From positions 1 through 57,865 of the forward strand of contig JAJOHG010000159.1 of the NCBI GenBank assembly GCA_021029095.1: a stretch of 57,865 nucleotides of DNA, given 5' to 3'. Both the position numbers and the translations under genes were made by a program. This stretch comes from Phellopilus nigrolimitatus. Lineage: Eukaryota; Basidiomycota; Agaricomycetes; Hymenochaetales; Hymenochaetaceae. Of this stretch, positions 19,942 to 33,200 are shown piece after piece (positions within the stretch are counted from its first letter, which is position 1; each line of letters begins with the position of its first letter). A model generated the notes under the pieces. That model was not told the origin of the DNA. It worked only from the letters and a program-made list of their open reading frames with translations, and made no database searches.

Positions 19942-22728
19942 GGAGCCGCCGCCGCCGCGGGGCGGGGTCATGTCCAGCTTTCGCCTGCCTTCCGCTATCC
20001 ACAATACGCCATCGCCCTGTTCCCGCTCTCTCTCTCTCTCACTTCCCCCCTATCCGAGCCTCCCGTCTTTCTTTGTCTCCGCGTTTTCCCACTCCTCCAG
20101 ATATCTCGCATCCGCTTCCCGAATATGTTTCGGCCCAGTTGTACCACCACCACACGTCCATCCGCCGTCCCCCGTCGTCGCGCACGACGTCCCGCTGCTC
20201 GTACCACGCTACGCCCCCGAGCTGCACGCGGTCTCGGTCTACGTCCCTTGCGCGCCGCTTTCGACTTCGCTTCGTCGGCCGTCCCTGCTCCCTGCTGTCT
20301 TGCTGTCTTGCTGTCTTGCCTAGACCCCGTGCGCTATCAGTATCAGCTTCCCGCTCCACTGGCCCCTTTCTCTTTTGTCTTTTGTCTTTTGTCTTTTTCA
20401 CTTTTTCGCACTTTTTTCACTTTTTTACTTTTTTCGTTCGCGGCGAACGGAGATCCACCGAAAACACTACTCTGCACTCTTGCACTCTGCTATACGTACG
20501 CACGTACATACATACAACTTTCCTAATCTGCTGCTGTCCCGCCCTGTCCTGTCCTGTCGCAACGCCGCAACGCCGCATTTTTCCGCCTCCTGCCTCCTCC
20601 TTCATAATCCCTTTTTTTCGCTTTCTTGTTTCCTTGCTTTCTTGTCATTTTGTTTTTGTTTTTGTCTCTCAGCTCCGAGTGCTCAGAGTACCGCTGAAAA
20701 TGTGTAATCATAGTGTATAGTGTAAGAAGCTTTTTCTTGCGAACCTGCGTTATCGGTGGGGGGGCCTTGAGCCTTGAGGAAAGAACGGAATGCGTATGTG
20801 GCAGCTCGACGTCTTTTACCGTAAAAGAAAAGAAAAGAAAAACTTCCACGGCGATAAACTCGTCGCGTACATACCTTATCAACTCACTGAGTAACTGGGG
20901 GAAGAGGCCTGCTTGGCCGCACCCCGCCACTCTCCGCCACTCCCCTGCCCGCGCAACGTCCACACTCCTGCACCGCGAGGCCCCACCTCAACTTCAACCT
21001 CCCTCCTTCCCCCAGGGTCTAACGGGCTCGCCGTCAACCGTCTTTGAAGGCCGAGTCTCGAAGGCATCGACAAACAAACAACAGTATCCAGCTGCGCAAA
21101 CGGGGGCGGGTCGTCGTCGTCGTCGCTACGTCTCAAATCTGTCGCGATCCGGAGTTCCCAGGAGCACGCCGGCGGGTGGCTTGCCACCACCAAAATTCGA
21201 CCAGCACCATCAGCACCCATCAACGACGTACGTCGCCGGGGTTCTGTGAAGACTGGATGGAGCTTCTTCCCGGCGGGAGGGCGCGTCGCGTCGCGTCGCC
21301 AGAGACCCCGAATGTCGTTCAAAACGAAAAAAAAAACTCCGCGAGAAGGGCCCGGGGCGCCCTCAAATTCTTGTCCCAGAAACAAAGCACGAAACGGCAT
21401 CGCCTTTTTGCCGTTTGCGCACTCCTCCTCGACTGCCGAGTTTGGACAAGCGAAAAACCAGCATATGGTCGGAGTTCAGAATTTATCTGCCGTTTTTCAA
21501 CACGAAGAGCGCTCTCTACTATGTACGCAGTACGTACACGTTCCTTACTGCTTGGTCGTATGTCAACTTCAATGAAAATCCTCATCTCAATCGCGAACAG
21601 AGGATGAGCTTACACATGATCTCGAAAAGGGTCATAAAGAGACGACGACTACATCTATGTAAGCATCTTCCGCGAGCAAACTCCTAACCTCGCACGGGGA
21701 CCACTGTTGTCAGAACAGAACCCAATCGCAGATAAAGGGGTGCAGTCCAAAAAGAAAAGAAAAAAGCGCCGCGTCTGAATCTCTAAATATCCTGTCAGCG
21801 GGGGGCGCCCCCAACCGGTGGTGGCCCAACAGCCGCGCCTTCCCCGAAGCTCAAACTTGACAAGCAGGGGTTCGACTTCTACGGTAACACAACCTCCTGA
21901 AGGCTGAAAAATCCTCAACTCTCGGAGGCGCGCGCGGACAAAAAAAAACCCTATCACTTGCGCTGCGTACTGTATGTAGCTCGCACCAAAAAGGGGGGCG
22001 TTCTCCGCGCTCCAGAAAGGCCACCCGCCGTCAGCCCAGCGCGAAGCTGAGATCTGAGAGGGGCAGGCCCTGGATCTGTGCCGCCGCCCTGCGCGCGCGC
22101 GGGTCCTTCTCGCTGTGATCTGCGCGAGCGGGCTGGGACGAGCCTCAGCCAGGCGGCGCGGCGTGGCGCGTCTCTGGCTTCGCGTTCTTTGGCGCGGGAG
22201 GCGTGGAGGTTCGCGCGCGCGCGCACGGGCGAGGAGGCCCAGAACGCCACGCACGCTCGCGGGCACGCTGACAGATGTGGGAATGCGAGCTAGGCCGCGA
22301 AGATGAGGACGGGAAAAGGAGGAGACGACACATTATGGACTCTGAGGTTGGGAAAACACACAAGCCACAAGCAAGGTCACGAAGCGAGCGGCGTATTTCT
22401 TTCTTTACATTGCCCGATAGATACATATCATTCTTTAACAAAAAAAAAAAAAAAATCCAGTCCCCTATCCAGAATTCTTCGGAATTCCGAACCTACTTAT
22501 TAATTATTAAGTCCACGGCAAAACTAAGCGAATCGAAAGCACATAATACCCCGAAGTTTAGAAAAAAAAAGTCCAAAAAGTCCGATACCAAAGAAAGCGA
22601 AAAAACGATAAAAGAGTGTTGTTTAAAAGAATGATCCCAAAAGTCTAATACCGAGGAAAGTGAAACGATTAAAGAATGTTGCTTGGAAAGCATTGAGCTT
22701 GAGCTTTATGTTGACGCTTGAAGCGCGA
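19942..22728. other. Long intergenic region, no gene seen
   Basis: The first 700 bases are strongly pyrimidine-rich (TCTC and CTTTT repeats such as the triple TCTTTTG at about 20370-20395). Around 22440-22457 there is an A17 run. From 22560 to 22690 the sequence AAAGTCCRATACCRAAGRAAG is imperfectly duplicated. Long frames on both strands (for example near 20713-21249 and 21655-22266) have biased composition and no family resemblance. Confidence 0.5.
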
Positions 22729-25215
22729 TCACTCGAAAGCAGTATCGGGGTCGGCGGAGGAGTAGTCTGGGCATAGCGCGCTCCATGTGCCTAAATGGGA
22801 GGCATTAATGAATCATTGAGGCGTACACCAGCGTTCAGAAAACTCACTGCTGACGGGGTTCGCCGAGTTAACATTGCCGACGTCCTCAGCGAAGACAATC
22901 GCCAAACCGCTGAAGAAAAGAAGAGTCAGAATGCGCCGTCGTCGACGCAGCGGGCCAGCTGATGCTTACGCGTTGAGATGCCAGTCGATGTGGCAGTGCA
23001 TGTACCACGGGCCGGAGTTGTCGGTCGTGAAGCGGATCGTGACGTTGTCGCTCGCGCCACCGATGCTGACGACGTCGCGGCGCACCGGGTTTGCGTAGTT
23101 GTATTGCGAGCTGCCGGCGACCCGCACGACGTCAAAGTTATGGCCGTGGAGATGGATGGGGTGCTGGAACAGCGCAGAAGGTTAGCTCGAGAGGCCAGAG
23201 GGGATGTGGACGGGGGAGCCACATACAGGGAAGCCGCCGGGCAGGGAGATCTCGATGGTGCTGTTGCCAGGAAGATCGTAAATCGAGTCGGCCGGGAGAA
23301 GCGCACCAGGGGACGTGGCGCCGCTCAGAATTTGAAGGAGGACCGGAACGTTGGGGGGCACCCACGAGACGCCGTTGACAGTGTGCATGCCTGTCGTGAG
23401 GTTCTGTACGGTACGACGTTACTTCCCATCTGGCTACAGCGCAGGATTGTTGACACGTACGATACCAATGGGCAGGTTCAGAGCCAAGTCGACGCCCCCT
23501 GCAACAGGGCTGCCTGGCGCTCCGGGGTTGACGAGTGGCTAGATTACAGGGTATATCGTGTCAGTCGAAGCGGAAGGTACTTATTTGCGTGCATGCTTTA
23601 CATGGAGATTGGCCTCGTTGAGCGCTACGCCGTTGGTTGTCTGGCTCGTCGTCGGGTCGACAGCACTAGCATTGGAGTATCGGAGGATAGCAGAGTTGAT
23701 ACCGCCAGAGAACCCCGTGGTGCCAACGGAAGGATCAACACGGATCCCTATTTCCAAAGTGCTCAACAAGTCAATGGACATGTCTGAAAGAGTTTTTGGT
23801 GTGCCTCACAGTAGTTGTCAACGGGCTGGTCAGCAGTGACGACGACGGAGTAGCGCTGAGCGGAGAAGATAGTGAGAGAGTCAACCGTGGTCGGTTCAGT
23901 CTCGACACCGTCAGCCTCGATGACAGTCATGTTGTGTCCGTCGATTGAGAAGGTGTAGCTACGCGTGCGAGTCAGTCTCGAGTGTCAGAATGAATACTTT
24001 CGGAACTCACGAAGGGTAGCAACTGGTGCTGACGATGCGGAAACGGTAGCTGTGATACGCCAGGTCAGCAACAGCGAAAGCTGGTATGTCAAACGTGACT
24101 TACCGTGTTCCTTGAGTCACATTGACGACAGCCAAAGGTGAATCAGTAGGCCCGCCAGAGTAGCGGCCGAGGCCGTTGATGGTTGTGGAGTCCGGGTTAC
24201 TGATTTCGGATCAGAGAGTGCATCAGTGGACGAAGACCGGGTGAGACAAAATAGCGTACGGATCGGCATCACCAGTGTTGGGGAACAGAGAATCGGAAAC
24301 GCTGTGGTACCAATCTGCAAGAGTAATGACAGTGGTTGCTGGAGGATTCTGTCAGAACGCTCTTTTGACGTCAAATGGACAGATGAATTCTTCACCATCA
24401 TCGATGTCGTAGAGGCTCGCGTGAGGGTCATTCGGATCTATTTACGATGTAAGCCCGAGAATAAAAGGCGAAAGTAAGTCGAAATGATTCACCATAGAGG
24501 ATTAAGGGTCCACTGAATAACTCGTCATTAGGATGAGATAAAGGCAGATGAAGGAAAGGAATATATACCGAAGGCCGTCGCAGTATTGATCAGCGACGTG
24601 GGAATGATACCAATATGTGCCTGACTGATCGGGAACATTGAAGTTGTATCTTGTAAAAGAGACAAGATAAACAACAGTCGTGCTATGATTAGAAGGCATT
24701 TTCTTACAGAAAAGAGTTCCCGGGGATGATTGGGCATTGATTAACCCAGGCGGGACCATCCATCTCATTCGAACCGTGTTGGAAAATGCCGTGCCAATGC
24801 TGACAAAGGATAAGTTACGCTTTTGTATCGACAGGAGCATGAGATACTGACAATGGAAGTAGCACGATGCATAGACGTATCCGTGAGACTATCAGCTACA
24901 TTAAGCTGTTGAAGTTTTAGAAAGAAAAAAAACTCGACGCCACCGAGAAGCGAAATATACCTGGAAGTTATCGCCAATGTTGCCAGAAATCAATGGACCA
25001 GGAAACTGTCCGTTGACGACTACCGTTCTGGATGCAACAAGTAAGTATTCAAAACAAGCACTCGCATCGCTGAGCGTGGCTACTTACGAGCGAGAAAAAC
25101 CGTCGGGCGAGAGATTGGCGTTGGCGACGTTCATGTTTAGCGAAACGACAGCGGACATCGCTTGGTGCGACAAAAACAAAGCGGCGAAAGTCGCCACAAC
25201 TGCAGTGTTGAGCAT
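22729..25215 (-). CDS. lcc: Laccase A (multicopper oxidase)
   Basis: Seventeen exons are predicted on the minus strand. The first is 25215-25088 and the last is 22790-22729. They include 24799-24708 (HWHG exon), 24649-24569 (HSH exon), 23403-23227, 23163-22970 (L3/L4 exon) and 22909-22848. The product is 521 aa, the usual length. A hydrophobic signal peptide (about residues 1-21) precedes the mature enzyme. All four copper signatures are present: HWHG at 84-87, WYHSH to 131, HPIHLHGH at 417-424, and [12 protein letters not shown] with Cys473 (type 1 copper). The axial position, ten residues after that Cys, is Leu483. The enzyme would be secreted and oxidise phenols with reduction of O2 to water. 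All intron phases are consistent. Confidence 0.95.
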
Positions 25216-25297
25216 GTTGAGTTGAGAATGAGTGGAATAGCGTCCGATGAGGGAGACTTGTTGGACGGCTGAGGATCTCGGCTCACAGACAGAACTG

Positions 25298-25304
25298 CTT
25301 TATA
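25298..25304 (-). promoter_or_regulatory. TATA box of laccase A
   Basis: TATAAAG on the minus strand lies about 85 bases upstream of the start codon. Confidence 0.6.
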
Positions 25305-27944
25305 CAATTCCGTTCTGAAAATATCAAGCTGAAATCTAGCCGTCGCTCGCACCCAGCCTCCACGGATGCCAGGCACACGCGGGGTGCAGCCACCACTACT
25401 GGGGTAAGGGTAAATGAATAGATAAATGTTCGTGGCGCAGATACGTTTTCCTTTCCGGGTATGAAGGCCGATTTTGAAAGTCGGGGGCTAGGAGGAGCGC
25501 GTCGCTCGCGCGAAAGAGCGCATACCGCCCTGGAAAAAGACTGTGTCATCTGATGATAAGTACGTGAACGAAAAGAAAGCGAAATCGGAAATGACAAGCG
25601 TTCCATAAACATCGCCCAATGCAGCCTGATCTGGGCGGTGTTCGATGATCCCAAAAGGGTAATAAAGGCATTTGGATGTACCTCCATAGCCGTGGGACGG
25701 GGCGGGTGCACGTATCGCGAAAAACGAAGCCCACCTGCGTACCGACATACACGAAAAACCGTGCCTTGGAAGGAAGGAGACTAAACCAGTTGCGGGAAGA
25801 ACGCCGATTAGAAGCACAGGAAAGGACCCACAGCTCGGAGACTCGGGGCCGCCTAGGTCAAATACTGTATGTTGCTTGCGCGGGTGAGAAGGCACGATAA
25901 TCTTGTCGTCCGAGCCGTCGTGAGTACTGGCCGTCGTGTGAGCCCGTCCGCTTGTTTTTGATCTGGCGGAGCTAGTCACTTCCGTCGTCTATGCTCGAAC
26001 ATGATGTTGAAACGTCTGAGTTTAGCCGCCACAGATAGACATGTAGATGGGATCCCATCTACTCTCGGCAGATGAGCGCTGGGCGAAATGGAGCACTGCC
26101 TCATTCTGCGATCGTCCTCCAAAAATAGCTGTTCTTTTTTTTTTTCGTTCCTAACACTGAGATTTAAAGGCCATTTACTTCCAAGATACTAGAAAATACT
26201 TCAATCCTGGCAGCCACTCCCGGTATGAGGAATTTGAAAGCATCTGAAGAAGTCCCAGAAACGTTATCAAGAGAAAACAAGCTGTGAGAAGGCATCAGCA
26301 TGAGCGCTGAGAAAAAGCTACGCGACCCAAATGAGGCAAATAAGATAGACGCTTAACTTCGAAGTACGTCATCAAGATCACTTTGCCAGCCTGATCGACC
26401 TAGCTTTGGATCTGCAGTTTGATCCCTGAGAGAGCACCCAGTATAGTGCGTTCCGCTAATTTGCACATGAAGGCTAAATTCTCGAGTAAAATGACATTTC
26501 AGATTTGTCAAACGCCTAAGACCTGGAAATGAAATCGTCAAACATCAATTTGTCGGACATGGTGCCACGAGACATCGCAGAAAAGTGCTGAGCGCAATGG
26601 AACGTCCATGAGAAACAAACGAGGAGAGGCCGAATAGTGACTTAACTTCCCTTCACTCTCACCTGGTCCCACGACGACGGATGCATTGCAGAAAAACGAA
26701 TACATTTGGTCGTAAAACTGACTAAAACTTTCTGCCATCCACATGGATTTCCAGGCACTTGATGAACAAGAAAATGCATCTCGGTGTTCGGGCGAAGACC
26801 GAATACCCCTTAACATTCAGAACAAAAACGGGAACTGTTCCGTGTTTTCAGTTCATCCAGACAAGCTAGTTACGCAAAGATCTTCGCAGGAACTAAATTC
26901 GGCGCTCTGTTCCACTTCTTACTTTTTGTAAGTGGTCCAATGAACGGAAACTCTAGCTCTTGGGATCAAGGCCTTATAGTCGCGCGAAAAAAATGAGTCC
27001 TGATTATCTAGACAGTGTAGTATATCAGCTAGTGAGTTCTTGTCAAGCAGCTAAGATTGGCTGGCAGAGAGCACCTGATCAAGAAATTAAACATCTCATC
27101 GAGCCGAGTCCACCTAGTGTACGGCCAATCAAGCCGTCCAAAGACCTCCAGTTAGATCTATCAGTGGACAATACAATTAAATCTGCGCCCTGTGCCGCGC
27201 ATACGTCTTGCTACTGAGGTGATATCTTGATATCCAAAGTATGCAGGACAAGAAATAGTAAAGCGAGTGTCGCAGTGATCTGCTATGCAAGGGATACGCA
27301 GGGGTGACTTCGGACTCCGGTCCGGATTTCAAATGGTGGGAAGGTACGTCTTGGACGCTCAGACCCCAAATCTTCCGAAACAATACCATCTCCCCGGTTC
27401 CCAGGTTATAGAACAAACTGAAGTACACAGTCCTATTCGTAAAGCTGTCTTGACTCTGTGTTCCCGAAGAGTTCCCCTTGATTGAGATTGATAAAGATAT
27501 GTCCGGAGTCATGTCGGAGGATGTGGCATCGTGTATTTTCAGCTTGATCTTCATCTTCTGTAGAGCCGTATCATTATCGTGAAAATTACAGTACTTCTCC
27601 AGTAAACGTTCCTCCTATGATCGGATTCGAGAGGCAAAGGTACGCGCGTTGAGTCCCAATCAGAACGATGTTGGCGTCAGCTGGATGATTATCAAAATCA
27701 GAGCATAGAACCGAGTTCGGCGAGATGGATAAGCAGAAAACATGGATGTCGCAACCTCAAGCGATACGCAAAGTTTGTGCAGAATGTGGAGAAAGGGACA
27801 ACGTTTGGTCTTTCACGTTCGTCATCTTAACGCGGTTACATAAGCATGGTTACCGTAACGAGAATATAGGCACGTAAATGCGCTGAGCGTCGTCCTTGTC
27901 GATCGCTTAATACCCGACCCTCATCTCATCCACTAACGTCCATC
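25305..27944. other. Intergenic region between laccase A and phosphoglucomutase
   Basis: The stretch includes the laccase A upstream region and the promoter of the phosphoglucomutase gene. A minus-strand frame at 27554-27177 (about 125 aa) is open but has no recognisable family or intron support. Otherwise only short frames are present. Confidence 0.4.
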
Positions 27945-29868
27945 ATGTCCGTGCAAGTCAAGGAGATATCGACTAAACCATTCGACGGGCAAAAGCCCGG
28001 TACATCAGGATTGAGGAAGAGGTGAGTGGCACGCGTCTTTGACGTGTCTGGACAGCCAAGCTGATGTTGCCGCGTCGTGGTGTTGACGATGGCCAGGGTC
28101 AAGGTGTTCCAGCAGGAAGTACATGCCCTGCCAGATTATACGAGAAATACATCTGAAAACTCTTGCAGCATTACACCGAGAACTTCGTCCAGGCAATTTT
28201 CGACTCCATTGACGCCAAGGGCCAAACGATCGTCATCGGAGGAGACGGGCGCTACTTCTCGCCAGAGGCAGTACAAACGATACTCAAAATCGGCTCTGCA
28301 AATGGCGTTGGGAAGTTCATCATCGGAAAGGATGGTATCCTGTCGACCCCGGCAGCATCGAATGTCATCCGGAAGTACAAGGCGTACGGCGGCATTCTCC
28401 TCACTGCCAGTCACAATCCCGGCGGGCCGAACAACGACTTCGGAATCAAATATAACGTGTCGAACGGCGGCCCCGCTCCAGAGAACGTGACCGACAAGAT
28501 TTTCAAGCTCACCAAGGAGATCACGAGCTACAAGACGCTGGAACATCCGCCGGTGAGCACATGCGTCTGCTCTCATCTCGTTTCCTTTCGTTTAACTTCG
28601 CAAATCAAGGTCGACCTTTCGAAGATTGGTCCGACAAAGTACGGACCTGCTGAGGTGGAGATCATCGACTCTGTGAAGGACTATGTGGAGCTTTTGGAGG
28701 GCATCTTTGATTTTGACCTGATCAAGAACTTCCTCCAGAGCACACCGGAGTTCAAAGTGCTTTTCGACGGTCTGCACGGCGTCACTGGGCCCTATGCTAC
28801 AGCCATCTTGGTTGACACTCTCGGTCTGTCTACGTCGTCCACCCAGAACTGTATCCCCCTCCCGGACTTTGGTGGCGGACACCCGGACCCGAACCTCACA
28901 TACGCGCACTCGCTCGTCGAAGTGGTCGAGAAGAACAACATCCAATTTGGTGCAGCAAGTGATGGCGATGGCGACAGGAACATGATTTATGGGAAGGGCG
29001 CGTTCGTCACGCCGAGTGACTCTGTTGCGATCATTGCGGACTGGGCGCAGGAGTGCATCCCATACTTCAAGTCTGGTATCAAGGGACTTGCGCGTAGCAT
29101 GCCCACCAGCGCTGCGATCGACTATGTTGCCAAAAAGAAAGGATTGGAGTACTTCGAAGTCCCTACCGGTGAATATTTCTGTATTCGATCCTTGCAAATA
29201 CTGAGTTTCAGTACTGTTAAGGCTGGAAATTCTTTGGAAACCTAATGGATGCTGGCCGCCTGTCGATCTGCGGTGAGGAGTCTTTCGGTACCGGCTCTGA
29301 CCACATCCGCGAAAAAGACGGTATTTGGGCAGTCGTGGCATGGCTCAACATCCTGGCCGCTGCCAACAGGAAATCTCCCAATAAGCTCATCGGGATCAAC
29401 GAGATCCTGCTCGATCATTACGAGAAGTACGGGCGTTCATTCTTCTCGCGCTACGACTACGAGGAGGTTTCGTCCGAGGCAGCAACGAAGATGGTCGATG
29501 CACTGAACGCTCACATTGCGAAGGGCTCGCTCGTCGGTGAGAAATACAGCGCGTCAACGGGCGAGTCGTTCACCGTGTCCGAGACGACCAACTTCGACTA
29601 CACGGACCCGATTGACAAGAGCGTGTCGAAGAATCAGGGTCAGATCGTACGCTTCGCGGACGGCTCGCGCGTCGTGTTCCGCCTGAGCGGGACGGGCAGT
29701 CAGGGCGCGACGGTGCGCATGTACGTCGAGAAGTATACGAAGGACAAGACGCAGTATGGCCAGGTCACTGCGGAGGGCCTCAAGGGCCTCATCGAGGTCG
29801 CACTCACTATCAGCAAGCTCAAGGAGTTCCTTGGCGTTGAAAAGCCTACCGTGATCACGGTGAGCTAA
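27945..29868 (+). CDS. PGM: Phosphoglucomutase
   Basis: Five exons (27945-28021, 28097-28118, 28169-28552, 28610-29168, 29222-29868) encode 562 aa, normal for the eukaryotic alpha-D-phosphohexomutase family. It interconverts glucose-1-phosphate and glucose-6-phosphate in the cytosol, linking glycolysis with glycogen, UDP-glucose and cell-wall glucan synthesis. Visible signatures are KPGTSGLRKRV at the N-terminus, TASHNPGG with the phosphorylated serine at 114, SDGDGDR (metal loop, 279-284), GEESFG (365-370) and RLSGTGSQGATVR near the C-terminus. Exon 2 is only 22 nt. Introns 1 and 4 are confirmed by restoring KRVKVFQQE and PTGWKFFGNLMDAG. Confidence 0.95.
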
Positions 29869-30532
29869 ACTTCTTCCACCATCACCGTCACTCGACTGAG
29901 TTTTTGTGATAGTGAATATCTGTTCCGAGTTTCCTAACGATGTAGGAAGGCAACGATAAGGGGGCGGAATGACAAACGAAACGCAAATGTAGAAGTAAAC
30001 TAAAGCCCCAATTACAAACCTCCAAGCTGTGCAATTCTGATACACGTAACCCTTCTCTTTACACCGTGAATATTTCTTTGACTGAAATATGCTAATTTGA
30101 AGTTCTTGCCTTCGAGTCCACTCCAACGAGTAAAACAGATATTCCTGATTCCTGACATGCTCGTTAAGGCTCGTATTGCCCTTGTCACCGCATTTCCGTA
30201 TCATTATAGATCTCCTGCAGCGCCGCAGCGGTGCTTCTGGAGATCGACCCCAGACGTGAGTGCTGTGTCGGAAGCAGATGAAACTTCGAAAGTACTAGTG
30301 CTGCGGATGCTAGTGTCGATCACAGAGGTGTCTAAAAGTTTACTAAAACTTAAAAATCTAAAAGCGATTAGATAATCTTTGTCACGTGCTCGTGCGGCAT
30401 TTCTCGGCATGATGTCAGTTGTGCTGCAGGAGCTACTCGAGTCTAACCCGTTCTTCATTGCAAACCGTCATCACCTTCAGACGAGCACATTTAGTCGCAC
30501 ATTCGCGGAAAAAAACGAGAAGAAACGCCGGC
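29869..30532. other. Intergenic spacer
   Basis: This is the 3' region of the phosphoglucomutase gene plus the upstream region of the hydrate dehydratase gene. No other gene is seen. Confidence 0.4.
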
Positions 30533-31802
30533 ATGCCAATCCCAGACTCCATCTTCAAGCAAATTAAGCAGCTCATCCCGCCGCTGAACGGCACGCTGCA
30601 CAAGGGCCAATCGGGTACGTACAGGACAGCCCGTGTATATTGTTCAAGAGATGCTTAGCCTGGACGTACGTGATGGCAGGAAGGGTTGGAGTTCTTGGTG
30701 GCGCACTCGAGTGAGCCGCCCGCTTGTGACACAGAAGGAACAAACGACGGAGAGGCTGATTGGAGACGAATCGGACAGTTACACTGGCGCGCCGTATTTT
30801 GCTGCAATATCCGCGCAGAGAGTCGTAAGTAACATGTTAAATTCGCGATTTAAGTTGCGCCCTGATCATAATGTAGGGCGCAGACCTATCGCATGTTATC
30901 TGCTCTCCGACTGCCGCTGGTGCGATCAAGGGTTACGCACCGGACCTCATCGTGCACCCGATCCTCCGGGAGGATAAGTGCGCTCAGACAATCCTCTCTT
31001 CCCATACACACCTCAATCATTCTCGCCTTAGATCGACGGACTCAGTAAAGTCGGAACTCGCCGCATTGCTGAAACGACTGCACGTCCTGGTCATCGGGCC
31101 GGGGCTCGGGCGCGAGGATTACATGCAGAAATATGCAAGGCTCGCAGTGTCGATTGCGCGCGAGCAGAAAATGTATCTTGTGTTCGACGCCGATGGGCTC
31201 TTCTTGGTTGGAAACGAACCCGATGTGGTAAGGGGCTACGAGAAGGCGATCATGACGCCGAATGTGGTGGAATTCAAGCGGCTGAGCGAGGCTGTTGTTC
31301 GTATGCCGAATACATGTCTTGAAAGGAGATTTGCTGAATTGTATTGCAGAATATCGACCCATCGACTGAACCCTCGAAACGCGCCCATCTAGTCTCGCAG
31401 GCGCTCGGAGGCGTAACCGTCATCCAGAAAGGCGCAAAAGACCTTATCGCTGTGCACCCCTCCTCTTCTGAACCCCAAACAGCCGAGGTCGACGCCCCCG
31501 GCGGGCTCAAGCGCTGCGGCGGCCAGGGAGACGTCCTCTCTGGCGCTGTCGGTGCGTTCCTCGCGTGGGGGAAGTGCTTCGAGGACGGCGCGTGGGGGTC
31601 GCAGTCTGCGTCCGAAGCGCAGATACCGCCCTCGCGCATTCCGTTCCTCGCTGCGACAGCCGCGTCGATCCTCACGCGCACGACGTCGCGCCGCGCGTTT
31701 GCGAAGAACGGACGAAGCGTGATCACGGCGGACTTGATCGGCGAGATCGGGCCTGCATTTGAAGAGGTGTTTGGAGAGGAGGCGGAGAAGGGGAAGTTGT
31801 GA
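30533..31802 (+). CDS. NAXD: ATP-dependent (S)-NAD(P)H-hydrate dehydratase
   Basis: Six exons (30533-30614, 30680-30710, 30779-30824, 30877-30977, 31032-31296, 31350-31802) encode 325 aa. The enzyme repairs damaged hydrated NADH and NADPH with ATP. Diagnostic blocks of the ribokinase-like fold are [44 protein letters not shown] and the nucleotide-binding [11 protein letters not shown]. The fifth intron uses a GTTCGT donor, required for phase 0 into NIDPSTEP. The more typical GTATGC four bases later would break the frame. The gene lies in tandem between phosphoglucomutase and a methyltransferase. Confidence 0.92.
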
Positions 31803-32111
31803 GGTTCGGTTACGATATACTGTACGTGAAAGTGTAAGTATGTAAGATTAAGAAAAAAGAGCAACATTCTCAATATGAACGAGCAGAATGAGTACCCTGA
31901 ACTGGACCTATATCTTAACATATGTTTCAAATTTCTTTCCTTCTTTCTCATTCGGGCCAGTTCGACAACTTCATAGCATCAATGAAAGGCAATTTAACAA
32001 TCGATAACTCTACCACCAGCGCCCAGCTCTACGATGCAGATAACGATGACGGAACAGTACTTTGCTTCAAATTCGATCCTTTAGCTGCTGCTGTGTGAGA
32101 AACTCTTGTGA

Positions 32112-33200
32112 ATGGCGCCAATTGCGTTACTCTCGGACTCGAACGATCATACTGAGGACTCAGAAGACATCCTCTCAGCATCCTTGGGTGTACTCTACGG
32201 ATACACGACGATAACGCATGCGGAGGCTGGGGCGAAGTTTACATACACTTATTCGGGGCACACAGAGGCTGAAACGGCAATTGGAGAGGCGGACGGGGAT
32301 AGATATGAGTTGAGCGGTGAAGTATCTCCGATCACACTTACCCTGCACACGCCCGACACACATGCGCGCAACTGGGCGCTACACGCATCAAGTGTCTGGG
32401 CGTCTGCCATCTTTCTCGCGGATCACGTTGGCGAGTTGGGACTAGCCGAGATGTTACGCGGGCGAGTTGGAGATAAGGGATGCGCGACGTCTGAGTCCGG
32501 GAGGTGTTCGGCGCTCGAAGTGCTCGAGCTCGGTGCGGGCGCGGGCCTGCCTGGGCTGCTGGTCGCGAAGTGCCTCGAGAGGATGGCGCACCGAGATATG
32601 AAGCTTGCGTGGAGGGTCTCGCTGAGCGACTACCCGGACGACTTGCTCATCGACAACTTGCGCGCGAACGTGCTGCGCAACTTCAAGCTGGATTCGGTGG
32701 CAGAGGCAGATAGCGAGTCGGGGGCGCGATATCACGTCTGCGTCGTGCCCTATGCGTGGGGGGACGACGTCTCCTCAGTCCTCCCCTGTTCAGACTCTTC
32801 CCTGGAACCGAGCTCCAGTGAAACGAATGGCTACGATCTGATACTCGCTGCGGACACACTTTGGGATCCCGCTTCACACCTCGTCTTTCTCCACACGCTT
32901 TCTCTCCTGCTCCGGCGCACGCCCAGCGCACGCGTCCACCTCGTCGCTGTCCTGCACACGGGGCGATACACGATCTGCGCATTCCTCAACAAGGTGACAG
33001 CGTTCCGCGAGGAGCGTATACGCGCCGGTGGACCGGGGCTGGAGGTGGGCGGCATCGAGGAGTGGGATGTGGGAGGGGGCGGCAAAAGGAAGTCTTGGGC
33101 GGAGGAGCAGGGGAACGAAGACGAGGGGGTGCGAAGGCGCTGGGTGGTGTGGATTAATCTGAGGTGGTCGGACCTGCAGAGGTCCAATCGGCTTTACTGA
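32112..33200 (+). CDS. EFM7: Protein N-terminal/lysine methyltransferase, EFM7/NNT1 type
   Basis: A single-exon frame of 362 aa. The seven-beta-strand, AdoMet-dependent methyltransferase core is clear. LEVLELGAGAGLPGLLVAK (about residues 137-155) is motif I. SLSDYPDDLLIDNLRANV matches the (S/T)DYPD signature specific to the EFM7/NNT1 group, and YDLILAADTLWDPASH is the post-I/motif II region. In yeast this group trimethylates the N-terminal glycine and dimethylates the adjacent lysine of eEF1A. The tail between about 320 and 345 is a Gly/Lys/Glu-rich insertion. The start ATG at 32112 is the first in frame. The symbol follows family resemblance; a nicotinamide N-methyltransferase label in older annotations refers to the same family. 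Confidence 0.85.
   Translation: MAPIALLSDSNDHTEDSEDILSASLGVLYGYTTITHAEAGAKFTYTYSGHTEAETAIGEADGDRYELSGEVSPITLTLHTPDTHARNWALHASSVWASAIFLADHVGELGLAEMLRGRVGDKGCATSESGRCSALEVLELGAGAGLPGLLVAKCLERMAHRDMKLAWRVSLSDYPDDLLIDNLRANVLRNFKLDSVAEADSESGARYHVCVVPYAWGDDVSSVLPCSDSSLEPSSSETNGYDLILAADTLWDPASHLVFLHTLSLLLRRTPSARVHLVAVLHTGRYTICAFLNKVTAFREERIRAGGPGLEVGGIEEWDVGGGGKRKSWAEEQGNEDEGVRRRWVVWINLRWSDLQRSNRLY

Noticed and set aside
15897..20004. Very long open frames on the minus strand opposite the zinc-finger-like genes (for example 15897-17714, 16699-18408, 18964-20004)
   Set aside because: They are mirror frames in GC-rich sequence. Their composition is Arg/Ala/Pro-rich, and they cross the clean GT..AG introns of the plus-strand genes, whose spaced Cys/His motifs are conserved between the two genes.
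20713..22266. Frames at 20713-21249 (+) and 21655-22266 (-) as possible genes
   Set aside because: They have biased composition, no family resemblance, no splice-consistent extension and no conserved blocks.
27177..27554. 125-residue minus-strand frame between laccase A and phosphoglucomutase
   Set aside because: The first half reads like a normal protein, but no family, start context or flanking exon could be supported, so it is only mentioned in the spacer entry.
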